From assembly GCA_016794525.1 (NCBI GenBank), contig JAEUJY010000050.1:1-64000 (forward strand): 64,000 bases of DNA, read 5' to 3'. Positions within the stretch are counted from its first letter, which is position 1. Every line of letters begins with the position of its first letter. Position numbers and translations under genes: made by a program. The DNA is from Myxococcales bacterium (GTDB taxonomy: Bacteria; Myxococcota_A; Polyangia; Haliangiales; Haliangiaceae). Shown here one piece after another: positions 54,601 to 64,000 of the stretch. The notes below the pieces were generated by a model. It was not told the DNA's origin and did no database searches. It was given only the letters and a program-made list of their open reading frames with translations.

Positions 54601-57076
54601 GGTGGTCACCGCGACCCCGATGCGCGACGTCGCGCAGAGCCGCACCGAGCCCGACGCGCCGTTCGACCTGCGCGCACGGCGCGCCGGGCCGGCCCAGCCG
54701 ATCGATCAGACGCTCGCGATCGCGGCGCAGCTCGGGCAGCGCCAGCAGGCGATGGCCTGGGGCGGGCTGGCGGTGGGGGGGCGGCTGGTGCCGGTCGCGC
54801 TGCAGTACAGCGGCGACTGGCGGCTCGACGATCTGACCCAGTGGCTGCCCGGCCTGGCGCGCACCGCGGTCGACGACGCGGTGGCGGCGCTGGCCGCCGA
54901 CGGCGGCAGCGGGCGCGGGTCGATCACCGACGACGCGGCCCGGATGCTGACCGCGGCGCGCGCGGCCCGCGGCGCCGGGCGCTGGACCGCCAGCGACGGC
55001 GCGACGATCGCCGTCGACGGCGGCGGCCGCTTCGCGATCCACCGCACCCTCGACGCCGGCGTGGTCGAGGACGCCACCTACGACGGCGCGACGCTGGCCG
55101 TGCGCTACCCCGGCCTCGACGTCGGCGCCGACCGCGCGATCGGCGACCGCGAGCCGGCGCTGCTGGCGGCGGCGCTGCCGCTGGTGGCGCCGCGCCCCGA
55201 GCACCTGGCGCGCTTCTACCGGGTCGCGAAGGTCGGCGATCGCCAGCTCACGCTGACCCCGGTCGCGGGCGGCGCGGTGCGGCGGCTGACCCTCGACGCC
55301 GACGGCGTCGTCGCCGAGCTCGCCGAGCTGCACGGCGCCGACGCCCAGGTCCGTCAGCGGGCGGTGCGCGCCGGCGACGGGTGGGCGGTGACGATCGACG
55401 GCGTGACCACGACGTGGCGGTTCCAGCCCGACGCCAGCGTGCAGATCGCGCCGGCGGCGCTGGCCGCGGTGACGCTCGAGCTGCCGCTCGACAACCTGCC
55501 GCTCGCGGCGCAGCGCGCGGCGGCGGCCGCCGCCGGCTCGCAGGCCTGGCGCCACCTCCAGCACCAGCTGGCCGCGTCGGCGCTCGCGGTCGGCGATCCG
55601 GCGCGGGTGGCGACGGTGGCGCGCGCGCTGGCCACCGCCGGCGCGCTGGCGCCGGGCGAGCTGGCGCTGATCAGCGGCGCCGCGCGCTGGCTCGACGATC
55701 GCACGCTGGCCACGCTGATCGGCGGCCAGGCCGGCGCGGTGGTCGACCACCTGCGGGTGGCGGCGCTCGCCAGCGGCCGGGCCAAGGGCGACGCCGCGCT
55801 GACGGCGCGGCTCGACGCCGAGCCCGGGCTGATCGGCGCGCTGGCCAAGCACCGCCAGCTGCTGACCGCGATCGAGCGCGGCGATCGCAAGGCCAGCGTC
55901 GCGGCGTTCCGCGCGCTCGCCGACCGCGGCGTGAGCGGCCCGCTGCCGGTGATCGCCGGGCTGCGCCTGGCCCAGACCTTCGCCTGGCAGGACCCGACGG
56001 TGGTCGGCCTGCTCGAGCCGATCGCGACCGGCCCGTACCGCAACCTGATCCGCCAGGAGGCCGCGTACCTCGCCGGCTACGGCGGTCGCGCCGGCACCGC
56101 CGCGGAGCGGTGGATCGCCCTGATGACCGACGTCGATCTCGCGGCCGAGCCGCCGGGGATCGACTACACCGCCTACGCGACGGTCACCGCCAGCGCGCGC
56201 GGCGCGCTCGGCTGGACCCAGGCCATGACGGCGTGGCGGCAGCGGGCGCTGGCCAGCGATCGCCTCGATCAGGTGCTGGCGTTCGTCCGCGCGGCGGCGC
56301 TGGCGCCGGGCGACGATCTCGACGCCGGGCTCGACCGCGCGCAGGCGCTGGCCGGCGACGACGACGCGACGGTGGCGCGGCTGTACGTGCTCGCGATCAA
56401 CAGCGGTCGCGCCGCCAAGGCGCAGGCGCTGCTCGACGCTGCGCTGGCCCGCCACCCCGATCGGCCGGCGCTGTTGCGGCTGGCCTCGAGCCGCGCCGCC
56501 AACCTCGGCGATCCGGTCCACGCCGCCGAGCTGCTCGACCGCGCGATGGCCGGCGAGGCCGATCAGCCGGTCGCGCTGACCCAGCTGCGCGACGACTACA
56601 CCCAGCTGATCGCGTTCCACGGCCAGGTGGCGCGCGCGACCACCGGCGCCGCCCGCGACGCCGCGATCGCCGCGGCGCTCGACGCCGGCCGCGACTGGCG
56701 CGCGATGGATCCCGACAACGCCGCGCGCGAGCGTCTGCTGGCCGAGCTCTTGCTCGGGGTCGGCCAGGACGACGAGGCGTGGCGCTACCTGTCGTCGCCG
56801 ATCGATCGCGCGCCGCGCGAGGGCGGGTCGTTCCAGACCGCGGCCGAGGTGCTCGAGCGCGCGGGCAAGCTGGATCAGGCGCTGGGGCTGTGGCGCCGCG
56901 CGTTCGCGATCGACGCCACCAACCCGACCTGGCTGCAGCGCCAGGCGACCACCGAGCTCGCGCTGGGCGACAAGGACGCCGCGCGTGCCACCGTGCAGAA
57001 GATCCTCGACCGCAAGTGGCACGTGCGCTGGGACGGCGTGCGGTACTGGGCCGAGAACGCCCGACGCTCGATGTGA
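51695..57076 (+). CDS. Giant FecR - VIT - VWA - TPR surface signalling protein
   Basis: 1793 residues. A short cytoplasmic N-terminus (1-50, Arg/Asp-rich) and one transmembrane helix (52-75) are followed by a FecR-like domain (94-190: GTRFLVEAT, RGVVALRSGG), a VIT domain (235-365: VALDQTFHNPQDQTLEGVYKFALP), a VWA domain (about 465-640) with an intact MIDAS (DDTSASR, GETDLG, YVGDGAATG), a glycine-histidine motif GRMGAIGHGSGTGSGYG near 857, a disordered Ala/Asp stretch, and ~750 residues of beta-rich then helical repeats. The ATG overlaps the sigma-factor stop, so it is probably its anti-sigma or sensor. The zinc-binding HxxxCxxC of classical anti-sigmas is absent. Confidence 0.88.
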   Translation: MTTDRDRDDDVLEQNLTTLLAGSDPAAPSPAARARMRARLVARHGQAAPRRSPVAIAGWGLVAAAAGAMVVANLGGGGHGAPPAPREAQAKAKASTTIALADGTTAELGLGGKLTELGPRKVKVEGAVLLDVAPGASRFQVVTGAGELSVLGTRFLVEATGETTTTSVLRGVVALRSGGQEAVLHAGEQGVMQKGVRPTRGPAPRLSHLVSWVAERRRRDERPAAGPMRSGALVARNPQWQEQEFPLPMAALTVDVQLENQIARVALDQTFHNPQDQTLEGVYKFALPPGAAVSRLAMYVDGRLTESAVVERMAARRIYEDVVYQRRDPALLEQMGSGKVSMRIFPLPPHQDKRVVLAYTQPLARTYDDLTLTVPLPELDQPVGEVGMQVKVVGCAACEITSPSHAVAVRPVGADAVVSYRAQQQQLGDSLVLRVRQPAPAVAVASTIADAQRYLLVRVRPELPATEVADRPKRWVILDDTSASRGPTELRAQAELIDHLVDDIDEHDQVMVVAFDATHRRYGTWQDAMAIDRTALRAFLTKDAGLGETDLGQALAGAAQLLDGQPGYVVYVGDGAATGERRTIDELRDAIAGKATFIGLGVGDGADLTTLSALADATGGVAAAVDLGDDLAWRALDLVAALYTARITGLTASLDGPGPEVSALLRTHQVAAGEDIELVVRTPARDDVRAVTLRGQLGGQAWSQTVDLTRAARAPGDGGYLPRLWAQRRLEALLTAGDRALAPCTTAPCPTDEERAIAAYHARKAEMVALGTEHFLLSQHTSLIVLENDAMYAQYGVRKGSGETWAPYALPATVPVTATPTAIAAAPLWRQPLVWRYPTGEQLDELQREIGGGVVGLGRMGAIGHGSGTGSGYGFGGVGNGRGGGGMVATRATAEAKVGKKDDAAGEDALDDGLAYKGTASPDPAPPADADRAAAEPSASTAAMDRAGDSNAAATGGTVAAAAPPATPAVVTATPMRDVAQSRTEPDAPFDLRARRAGPAQPIDQTLAIAAQLGQRQQAMAWGGLAVGGRLVPVALQYSGDWRLDDLTQWLPGLARTAVDDAVAALAADGGSGRGSITDDAARMLTAARAARGAGRWTASDGATIAVDGGGRFAIHRTLDAGVVEDATYDGATLAVRYPGLDVGADRAIGDREPALLAAALPLVAPRPEHLARFYRVAKVGDRQLTLTPVAGGAVRRLTLDADGVVAELAELHGADAQVRQRAVRAGDGWAVTIDGVTTTWRFQPDASVQIAPAALAAVTLELPLDNLPLAAQRAAAAAAGSQAWRHLQHQLAASALAVGDPARVATVARALATAGALAPGELALISGAARWLDDRTLATLIGGQAGAVVDHLRVAALASGRAKGDAALTARLDAEPGLIGALAKHRQLLTAIERGDRKASVAAFRALADRGVSGPLPVIAGLRLAQTFAWQDPTVVGLLEPIATGPYRNLIRQEAAYLAGYGGRAGTAAERWIALMTDVDLAAEPPGIDYTAYATVTASARGALGWTQAMTAWRQRALASDRLDQVLAFVRAAALAPGDDLDAGLDRAQALAGDDDATVARLYVLAINSGRAAKAQALLDAALARHPDRPALLRLASSRAANLGDPVHAAELLDRAMAGEADQPVALTQLRDDYTQLIAFHGQVARATTGAARDAAIAAALDAGRDWRAMDPDNAARERLLAELLLGVGQDDEAWRYLSSPIDRAPREGGSFQTAAEVLERAGKLDQALGLWRRAFAIDATNPTWLQRQATTELALGDKDAARATVQKILDRKWHVRWDGVRYWAENARRSM

Positions 57077-57089
57077 TCGCGCGCGCCGG

Positions 57090-57788
57090 CTACGGCGTCC
57101 AGGTCACGACCAGGCCGCCGACCTGGTAGCGGGTGCCGGGGCGGGCCTGGGGCGCGACGTCGATCGTCACGTCGTAGGCGCCGGCCGGCAGCGCGGTGCC
57201 GTCCTGGGCGACGCCGGTCCAGCGGAAGCTGCGGCCGATCGGCGCCAGGTCGCTGGCGATCGACGCGGTCACGAGCAGGTAGCGCGGCGCGCTCGCGCCG
57301 GCCGGCGTCGCGGCCAGCGCGACGTCGATCGGCCGGCCGACGGTGGCGGTGACGTCGACGTCGCGGTCGAGGTCGGCGCCGGTGAACGCCAGCGCGGTGG
57401 CGTCGAACTCGACGCCCTGCATGACGACGATCGCGCTCGCGCTGGCGTCGATCAGCGGTCGGCCGTCGCCGTACGCGGTGGCGTGGACGCGGTAGGTGCC
57501 CGCCCGGGGCGCCGGCGTCGGCAGCGCCCAGGTGAGCCGGCCGACGGTGGCCGGCACCGTCCCCAGGGCGATCGTCGGATCGCCGACGCGATCCGGCACC
57601 AGCCCCAGGGCCAGCTCGACGTCACCGTCGACGTCGGCGGCCCACGCGACCGCCAGCCCCTCGGCGGGCACCGGCACCAGCTCGACGGCGCCGCTGGGCG
57701 CGGTCACGCGCAGGTCGCGGATCGCCGGCGTCGGCGCCGGATCGGCGCAGGCGGCGGCCAGGCTCGCGAACAGCAGGGCGCGGCGCAT
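57090..57788 (-). CDS. Lipoprotein of unknown function
   Basis: 232 residues from ATG 57788. A short signal ends in LAAACADP, a lipobox. The rest is beta-rich with several Ig-like turns (GRPLIDASASAIVVMQG, TALPAGAYDVTIDV). No family recognised. The start is supported by a TATGCT box six bases upstream, which is part of a palindrome shared with the divergent acetyltransferase gene. It meets the giant signalling gene tail to tail, 13 bp apart. Confidence 0.72.
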   Translation of the reverse strand: MRRALLFASLAAACADPAPTPAIRDLRVTAPSGAVELVPVPAEGLAVAWAADVDGDVELALGLVPDRVGDPTIALGTVPATVGRLTWALPTPAPRAGTYRVHATAYGDGRPLIDASASAIVVMQGVEFDATALAFTGADLDRDVDVTATVGRPIDVALAATPAGASAPRYLLVTASIASDLAPIGRSFRWTGVAQDGTALPAGAYDVTIDVAPQARPGTRYQVGGLVVTWTP

Positions 57789-57794
57789 CGCCCG

Positions 57795-57804
57795 AGCATA
57801 TGCT
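57795..57804. promoter_or_regulatory. Palindromic AGCATATGCT: shared -10 of two divergent genes
   Basis: The palindrome presents TATGCT on both strands. Each copy ends exactly six bases before a start codon: ATG 57788 on the minus strand and GTG 57811 on the plus strand. The whole intergenic gap is 22 bp, so the two genes seem to be fired from one symmetric -10 element. Confidence 0.65.
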
Positions 57805-57810
57805 CTCCGC

Positions 57811-58389
57811 GTGGCCGAGATCGACACCACCGCGCCGCGCACGGTCGCGCTGGCGGACGGCGCCCCGCTGGTGGTGCGCCCCGCCGCCGTGGCCGACGCG
57901 CCGGCCGTCGCCGTGATCGAGCGCGCGCTGGCGCTGGCCGGCGACGGCATGGTCGTGGCCGTCGACCAGGTGCGCGACGCGACCGCCGAGGCCCACCGGA
58001 TCGACGCGATGTACCGCGGCTGGTCGGCGGGCGACGCGTCGATGATCGCGGTCGCCGCGCTGGCCGGCGAGGTGGTCGCGCACGCCAGCCTGCGGCAGCT
58101 CGCGCCGGCTCGCTGCCGCCACGTCGGCGTGCTGGCGATCGGCGTCGCGGCGACGGCGCGGCGGCGTGGCGTCGCCGCCGCGCTGCTCGGCTACCTGGTC
58201 GATCACGCCGCGGCCTGGGGGCTGGTGCGGCTCGAGCTGACGGTGCGCGCCGACAACGCGCCGGCGCAGGCGCTGTACCGGCGGCTGGGCTTCGTGGTCG
58301 AGGCCACCCGGGCGCGGTTCGTGCGCCTGGACGACGGGCGCTACGTCGACGACCTGGTGATGGTGCGGTTCCTGCCCGCGATCACCTGA
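57811..58389 (+). CDS. GNAT-family N-acetyltransferase
   Basis: 192 residues from GTG 57811. The acetyl-CoA binding signature is at about residues 105-130: LAIGVAATARRRGVAAALLGYLVDHA (V-x-x-x-x-RRRGVA). Upstream, APLVVRPAAVADAPAVAVIERAL is the usual GNAT start, and APAQALYRRLGFVVEATRARF is the late beta-alpha segment. Such enzymes acetylate amino groups of small molecules or proteins (RimI/ElaA-like). The substrate is unknown. The start is fixed by the TATGCT box; longer readings would be Ser/Arg-rich low-complexity. Confidence 0.9.
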   Translation: MAEIDTTAPRTVALADGAPLVVRPAAVADAPAVAVIERALALAGDGMVVAVDQVRDATAEAHRIDAMYRGWSAGDASMIAVAALAGEVVAHASLRQLAPARCRHVGVLAIGVAATARRRGVAAALLGYLVDHAAAWGLVRLELTVRADNAPAQALYRRLGFVVEATRARFVRLDDGRYVDDLVMVRFLPAIT

Positions 58390-58439
58390 CGCGGATCGGT
58401 TGAGGCGGCGTCGCGGAACACCGGCGGCGGCGCCGACGT

Positions 58440-58445
58440 TAGTAT
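58440..58445 (+). promoter_or_regulatory. -10 box TAGTAT
   Basis: TAGTAT (three consensus bases including the key A2 and T6) ends six bases before the ATG at 58452. Confidence 0.5.
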
Positions 58446-58451
58446 GCACAC

Positions 58452-59690
58452 ATGGATCCCTCGGCCCCAGGCCCCGAGCCTGGCACCCCGGCCGCGCCGG
58501 CGCCGCCGTCGCGCTCGGGTCGCAACGCGATCGCCGCGCTCCTCGAGGAGGTGCCGGCCAAGAGCTTCCTCAAGTTCCTCAAGATCTCGGCCAAGCGGGC
58601 GTTCCGGCTGCGCATCGATCCCGGCGAGGTGCTGCCCGCCGAGCGCTACGAGCTGGCCCACGCCAACCCGCCGATCGTCGAGCCCAACCTGCAGGCGTTC
58701 CTGGCGTGGCGGCGCTCGGTGCTGTTCCTGGTCGGCTGCGCGCTGATCCCGCTGACGATCATCGGCCTCTACAACGGGCTGTCGGGCAACCTCCCCGATC
58801 CGATCCGGTTCGTGAAGCTGGCGCCGGCGGTGGCCGAGGCGCTGTTCTTGATCATCGCCTGGACCCAGCTCAAGAACTGGGCGCACTGGCGGCGGCAGCG
58901 GCGCTGGCTGTTCTGGGGCTGGCTCCTGTTCTTGATCACCCCGTTCATCGTGTTCATCTACCCGCTGCGCACGATCATCGACGACTGGCATCGGCCCCAC
59001 AACAAGGCCGAGCTGATGGCGCAGAAGGACGCGCTCCTGGCGATGGGCGTCGACGGGGTCAAGCAGCGCATCCTGATGCCGTTCGTGTTCGCGATGATCG
59101 CGATGCTGCAGCTCGCGCCCAAGGCGATCTCGCTGATGCCGGGGCTGGTGCGCGCGTCGATGGTGGTCAAGCTGCTGTTCCCGGGCAGCTCGGCGCCGGG
59201 CTGGCTGATCGCGATGGCCGCGCCGATGTACGCGCTGCTGGCCTACGTCATCCTGATCATCCCCTACCAGTTCACCGGCGACCCGCGCTTCATCACCGGC
59301 ATCCTGCTGGTGGTGGTGGGGCAGGGCGTGCTGGCCCGCGCCGGGTTCCGGCTGGCGCGGCCGATGTCCGAGGACGAGGCGGTCAAGGCGATCAAGGTCG
59401 CGCGCAAGATCTACCTGCTGACGATGCTGCTGTCGGCGGTGATGATCGTCGCGGCGCTGTACGGCCTGGTGACCCAGCTGCACCTGCGCATCACCGACGT
59501 CGTGCTGACCGTGCTCAAGTTCGAGTCGAACGTGCTGATGCTGACGATGATCGGCGCCGACCTGGTGGTCACCAACCTCGACCGCGCCCGCACCTACACC
59601 GCGGGCGCCGACCACGTCGAGGACGCGGCCGAGCAGAAGATCGCCGCGTTCGTCGGCCTCGACGCGCCGCCCGGCCCGCCGCCCGCGTGA
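58452..59690 (+). CDS. Multi-pass membrane protein of unknown function
   Basis: 412 residues. After ~80 cytoplasmic residues there are about eight hydrophobic helices: two at 88-135 (VLFLVGCALIPLTIIGLYN; AEALFLIIAWTQL), one at 155-175 (LFWGWLLFLITPFIVFIYP), two near 210-245, two near 255-300 (LIAMAAPMYALLAYVILIIPY; ILLVVVGQGVLAR) and one or two at 315-370. No transporter or channel signature was recognised. The fold looks like a polytopic sensor or exporter, but this is only an inference. Confidence 0.7.
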   Translation: MDPSAPGPEPGTPAAPAPPSRSGRNAIAALLEEVPAKSFLKFLKISAKRAFRLRIDPGEVLPAERYELAHANPPIVEPNLQAFLAWRRSVLFLVGCALIPLTIIGLYNGLSGNLPDPIRFVKLAPAVAEALFLIIAWTQLKNWAHWRRQRRWLFWGWLLFLITPFIVFIYPLRTIIDDWHRPHNKAELMAQKDALLAMGVDGVKQRILMPFVFAMIAMLQLAPKAISLMPGLVRASMVVKLLFPGSSAPGWLIAMAAPMYALLAYVILIIPYQFTGDPRFITGILLVVVGQGVLARAGFRLARPMSEDEAVKAIKVARKIYLLTMLLSAVMIVAALYGLVTQLHLRITDVVLTVLKFESNVLMLTMIGADLVVTNLDRARTYTAGADHVEDAAEQKIAAFVGLDAPPGPPPA

Positions 59691-59691
59691 G

Positions 59692-60345
59692 TCACGGCGT
59701 GGCGGGCGCGGCGGGCTCGGCCGGCGGCTCGCCCGGCGCGGCCCCCTCGTCGGGCGCGGTGCCCTCGGTCGGCGCGGCGCCCTCGGCCGGCTCGGCGGTC
59801 GGCGGCGGCGCGGTCGGCGGCAGCACCTTCCAGTCGATGCTCCCGGTCTGGTTCTTGATCGTCACCTCGATGGTCAGCGCCTGGTCCGGCACCTGCGCGG
59901 TGCAGGTGAAGGTGCCCGGCACCGACGGCCGCACCGCCGCGCCGCAGCTCACGCCCGTCGCGGCGAGGCCGTTCTCCTTGAGGTTGGCGGCGATCGCGGC
60001 CTCGACCTTGGCGCCGATGATGAAGCCCTCGGTGATCGCGAACGAGACGTTGCCCGACTCGTCGTTCTGGGTGACCAGCACCTTGCCCTTCACGCCGCCC
60101 AGCTCGATCGTGCAGTCGAAGGTGCCACCCTTCTTGATCTTGATGCCGGTCGGGCAGGTGGCCTTGGCCTCGAGCCCGGTGTCGGCCTTGAGCCGCTCGG
60201 TGATGATCGCCTCGCCCTTCTTGCTGTCGATGGTCTTGCCACCGCACGAGGCCTGGAACGAGCACCCGCCGATGACGATCGGCAGCACGAGGTGGGCGAG
60301 GCCGAAACCGCGGCCGGGAGACGAAGTCGACGGGCGTTGACGCAT
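59692..60345 (-). CDS. DUF4333 lipoprotein
   Basis: 217 residues from ATG 60345. The signal ends in VIGGCSFQ, a likely lipobox. Two copies of a DUF4333-like fold follow: about 38-95 (GEAIITERLKADTGLEAKATCPTGIKIKKGGTFDCTIELGG) and 105-165 (VEAAIAANLKENGLAATGVSCGAAVRPSVPGTFTCTAQVP), each with a Cys pair that could form a disulfide. The remainder is a Pro/Ala/Glu-rich tail. DUF4333 proteins are secreted or lipid-anchored in actinobacteria and myxobacteria; function unknown. TACGAT six bases upstream supports the start. Confidence 0.83.
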   Translation of the reverse strand: MRQRPSTSSPGRGFGLAHLVLPIVIGGCSFQASCGGKTIDSKKGEAIITERLKADTGLEAKATCPTGIKIKKGGTFDCTIELGGVKGKVLVTQNDESGNVSFAITEGFIIGAKVEAAIAANLKENGLAATGVSCGAAVRPSVPGTFTCTAQVPDQALTIEVTIKNQTGSIDWKVLPPTAPPPTAEPAEGAAPTEGTAPDEGAAPGEPPAEPAAPATP

Positions 60346-60351
60346 GGGCCC

Positions 60352-60357
60352 ATCGTA
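60352..60357 (-). promoter_or_regulatory. -10 box TACGAT
   Basis: On the minus strand TACGAT ends six bases before the ATG at 60345 of the DUF4333 gene; no ribosome site. Confidence 0.5.
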
Positions 60358-60541
60358 CCGACATCCGCGGGACGCCGCGCCTCGCGACCGTGTTTCTCGT
60401 TGACAGCGCGCGCCGGCTTCTGCAAGGTGCAGATCTCGATGCGCGCGGGTGCGCGCGTCGGCGCGCGCCGGGGGATGTCGGGAAGGGACCACGCGAGTCG
60501 GTCCGGTGCGTGGCTCGTCGCGACTCGCCAGGGACCGTGTC

Positions 60542-61546
60542 ATGGAACGCAAGCTCGTCTCGATCCAGCGGATCGAATCGCTCGAACCCATCGTCGGCGC
60601 CGACCAGATCGTCAAGGCCCGCGTCATGGGCTGGGACGTCGTCGTCAAGAAGGCCGAGTTCGCCGTCGGCGATCCGTGCGTCTTCTTCGAGATCGACAGC
60701 GTCCTGCCCGACGGCGCGCCGTGGGCCGAGTTCATGCGGCCGCGCGGCTTCCGCGTGAAGACCGCCCGGCTGCGCGGGGTGCTGTCGCAGGGCCTGGCGC
60801 TGCCGGTGGCGATCCTGCCGGCCGACGCGGCGCGGCCGGCGCCCGACGTCGATCTGCGCGACCTGCTCGGCGTGACCAAGTACGAGCCGGAGCTGCCCGA
60901 CAGCCGCGAGGTCGCCGGGCCGTTCCCCGGCGCGGTGCCCAAGACCGACGAGATCCGCCTGCAGTCGGCGCTGGGCGTGCTCGACGAGCTGCGCGGCCAG
61001 CCGTTCTACGTGACGACCAAGTGCGACGGCACGTCGGCGACGTACTACCGCGCGCCCGACGGCGCGTTCACCGCGTGCTCGCGCAACTGGGCGCTGGCGC
61101 CCGGCCCCAACCCGGTGTGGCGGGCGGCCGAGCGTCACCGCCTGGCCGACGCGTTGCCGCCGGGGTTCGCGATCCAAGGCGAGCTGTGCGGCCCGGGCAT
61201 CCAGCGCAACCGGCTGGGGCTGACCGAGCTGGCGTTGTTCGTGTTCAGCGTCCACGACGTGCGCGCCGGTCGCCGGCTCGATCACGGCGAGCTGGTGGCG
61301 TTCGCCGATGCCCACGGCCTGGCGACGGTGCCGATCGAGGAGGTCGTCACCGGCGAGCCCGCCGCCAGCTACCCGCACTCGCTTGAGCACTGGCTCGAGC
61401 GCGCGCGCGGCCTGTACGCGGGCACGACCAACCGCAAGGAGGGCATCGTCGTCCGGCCGCTGACCGAGACGCTGTCGCCGACCCTCGGCGGCCGCCTGTC
61501 GTTCAAGGTCATCAACAACGACTTCTTGCTGAAGGACGAGGCCTAG
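60542..61546 (+). CDS. RNA ligase, DRB0094 (Rnl5) family
   Basis: 334 residues. The N-terminal ~110 residues form an OB-like domain (VSIQRIESLEPIVGADQIVKARVMGWDVVVKK). The nucleotidyltransferase core has motif I TTKCDGTS (nucleophile Lys near residue 160), motif III/IIIa AIQGELCGPG and FVFSVHDV, motif IV EGIVVRP, and motif V FKVINNDFLLKDE at the end. This matches the Deinococcus DraRnl group, which seals nicks with a 3'-OH RNA end, often where RNA lies beside DNA. Possible roles are repair of damaged RNA or of nicked RNA/DNA hybrids. A strong hairpin begins immediately after the stop codon and a helicase gene follows. Confidence 0.93.
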   Translation: MERKLVSIQRIESLEPIVGADQIVKARVMGWDVVVKKAEFAVGDPCVFFEIDSVLPDGAPWAEFMRPRGFRVKTARLRGVLSQGLALPVAILPADAARPAPDVDLRDLLGVTKYEPELPDSREVAGPFPGAVPKTDEIRLQSALGVLDELRGQPFYVTTKCDGTSATYYRAPDGAFTACSRNWALAPGPNPVWRAAERHRLADALPPGFAIQGELCGPGIQRNRLGLTELALFVFSVHDVRAGRRLDHGELVAFADAHGLATVPIEEVVTGEPAASYPHSLEHWLERARGLYAGTTNRKEGIVVRPLTETLSPTLGGRLSFKVINNDFLLKDEA

Positions 61547-61586
61547 CAGGTCGCTGAGCAACGCCGGAGGCGTTCTCGGCGACCTG
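61547..61586 (+). terminator. Large terminator-like hairpin after the RNA ligase
   Basis: CAGGTCGC (61547-61554) pairs with GCGACCTG (61579-61586) and an inner AACGCC/GGCGTT stem closes it. It starts on the base after the stop codon and could end the ligase transcript before the helicase gene. Confidence 0.6.
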
Positions 61587-61587
61587 C

Positions 61588-61620
61588 CCCGTGCCCGTGC
61601 CCGTGCCCGTGCCCGTGCCC
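61588..61620. repeat. Hexanucleotide array (CCCGTG), 5.5 units
   Basis: Five perfect CCCGTG units plus CCC, directly after the hairpin. It differs by one base per unit from the array before mutS2 (CACGGG versus CACGGT). Confidence 0.85.
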
Positions 61621-61716
61621 GATCCGTTCTCGATTCCCCGATCTCCTTCGGAGCAGACCGGGGGCAAGCCGGGCCCGGGCCTTGTGGGCGCGCGCGCCGC
61701 GTGCCAGGTTGCGTCG

Positions 61717-64000
<2,284 letters not shown>

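Noticed and set aside
51428-57022. 1864-codon frame opposite the FecR-VIT-VWA gene
   Set aside because: Composition typical of a shadow frame; the plus-strand protein has intact domains and couples to the sigma factor.
60400-60428. TTGACA promoter before the RNA ligase
   Set aside because: The -35 hexamer is perfect but the -10 position (CAAGGT) matches poorly, and it is over 110 bp from the start codon; it may be fortuitous.

Overview
The window is a very GC-rich chromosomal segment (roughly 70% G+C or more by eye, with strong third-position G/C) packed with long genes, and no rRNA, tRNA or CRISPR array was seen. The family mix suggests a predatory or social deltaproteobacterium-type organism, Myxococcota, perhaps near Haliangium/Kofleriaceae: Ser/Thr kinases fused to AAA and TPR modules, PEGA, DUF4388, DUF4476, TPM and Tim44-like proteins, VIT/von Willebrand proteins with a glycine-histidine motif, many lipoproteins and a DUF222-type HNH protein. 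The placement is an inference from content, not from a marker gene.

Layout. 1-10.5 kb: two MG2/carboxypeptidase-regulatory-like surface proteins, a small membrane protein, ATP-dependent PEP carboxykinase, a lipoprotein, a SMI1/KNR4-like protein, an HSL-type alpha/beta hydrolase, a TerB-like protein, a membrane protein with an odd HELAGH motif and a PEGA beta-barrel protein. 10.6-20.9 kb: a VIT-VWA protein, an M13 metallopeptidase, an EamA transporter, a DUF4476 protein, an AsmA-like protein, an HNH protein and a TPM/Tim44-like pair. 21-24.7 kb: a kinase-AAA-TPR regulator. 24.8-34.6 kb: one eight-gene operon on the minus strand (polyprenyl diphosphate synthase, class II HMG-CoA reductase, MenG/UbiE, MenF, MenD, MenA, MenC, MenE) with nearly every junction a 4-bp ATGA/GTGA overlap. 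It ties mevalonate production to menaquinone head-group and tail synthesis. MenB is not in the window.

34.7-44.6 kb: a PilZ/pseudo-receiver/DUF4388 protein, a CBM9-DUF5916 outer-membrane protein, an FHA-GGDEF diguanylate cyclase, MutS2 and two non-coding stretches rich in repeats and hairpins. 44.6-49.6 kb: a zinc-ribbon membrane protein, a lipoprotein and a COG0523 (CobW-type) GTPase in one operon, then a coupled metallophosphoesterase/Ser-Thr kinase pair. 49.7-57 kb: a proline-rich TonB-like membrane protein divergent from an ECF sigma factor that overlaps a 1793-residue FecR-VIT-VWA-TPR fusion, apparently a cell-surface signalling system. 57-64 kb: a lipoprotein and acetyltransferase sharing one palindromic promoter, a multi-pass membrane protein, a DUF4333 lipoprotein, a DRB0094-type RNA ligase and a Ski2-like helicase that runs off the right edge.

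The most general signal is a TAnnnT-like box ending 6-8 nt before the start codon at about fourteen genes, with no Shine-Dalgarno sequence. This points to widespread leaderless transcription, and it was used to choose several start codons. Convergent gene pairs are separated by compact GC-rich hairpins.
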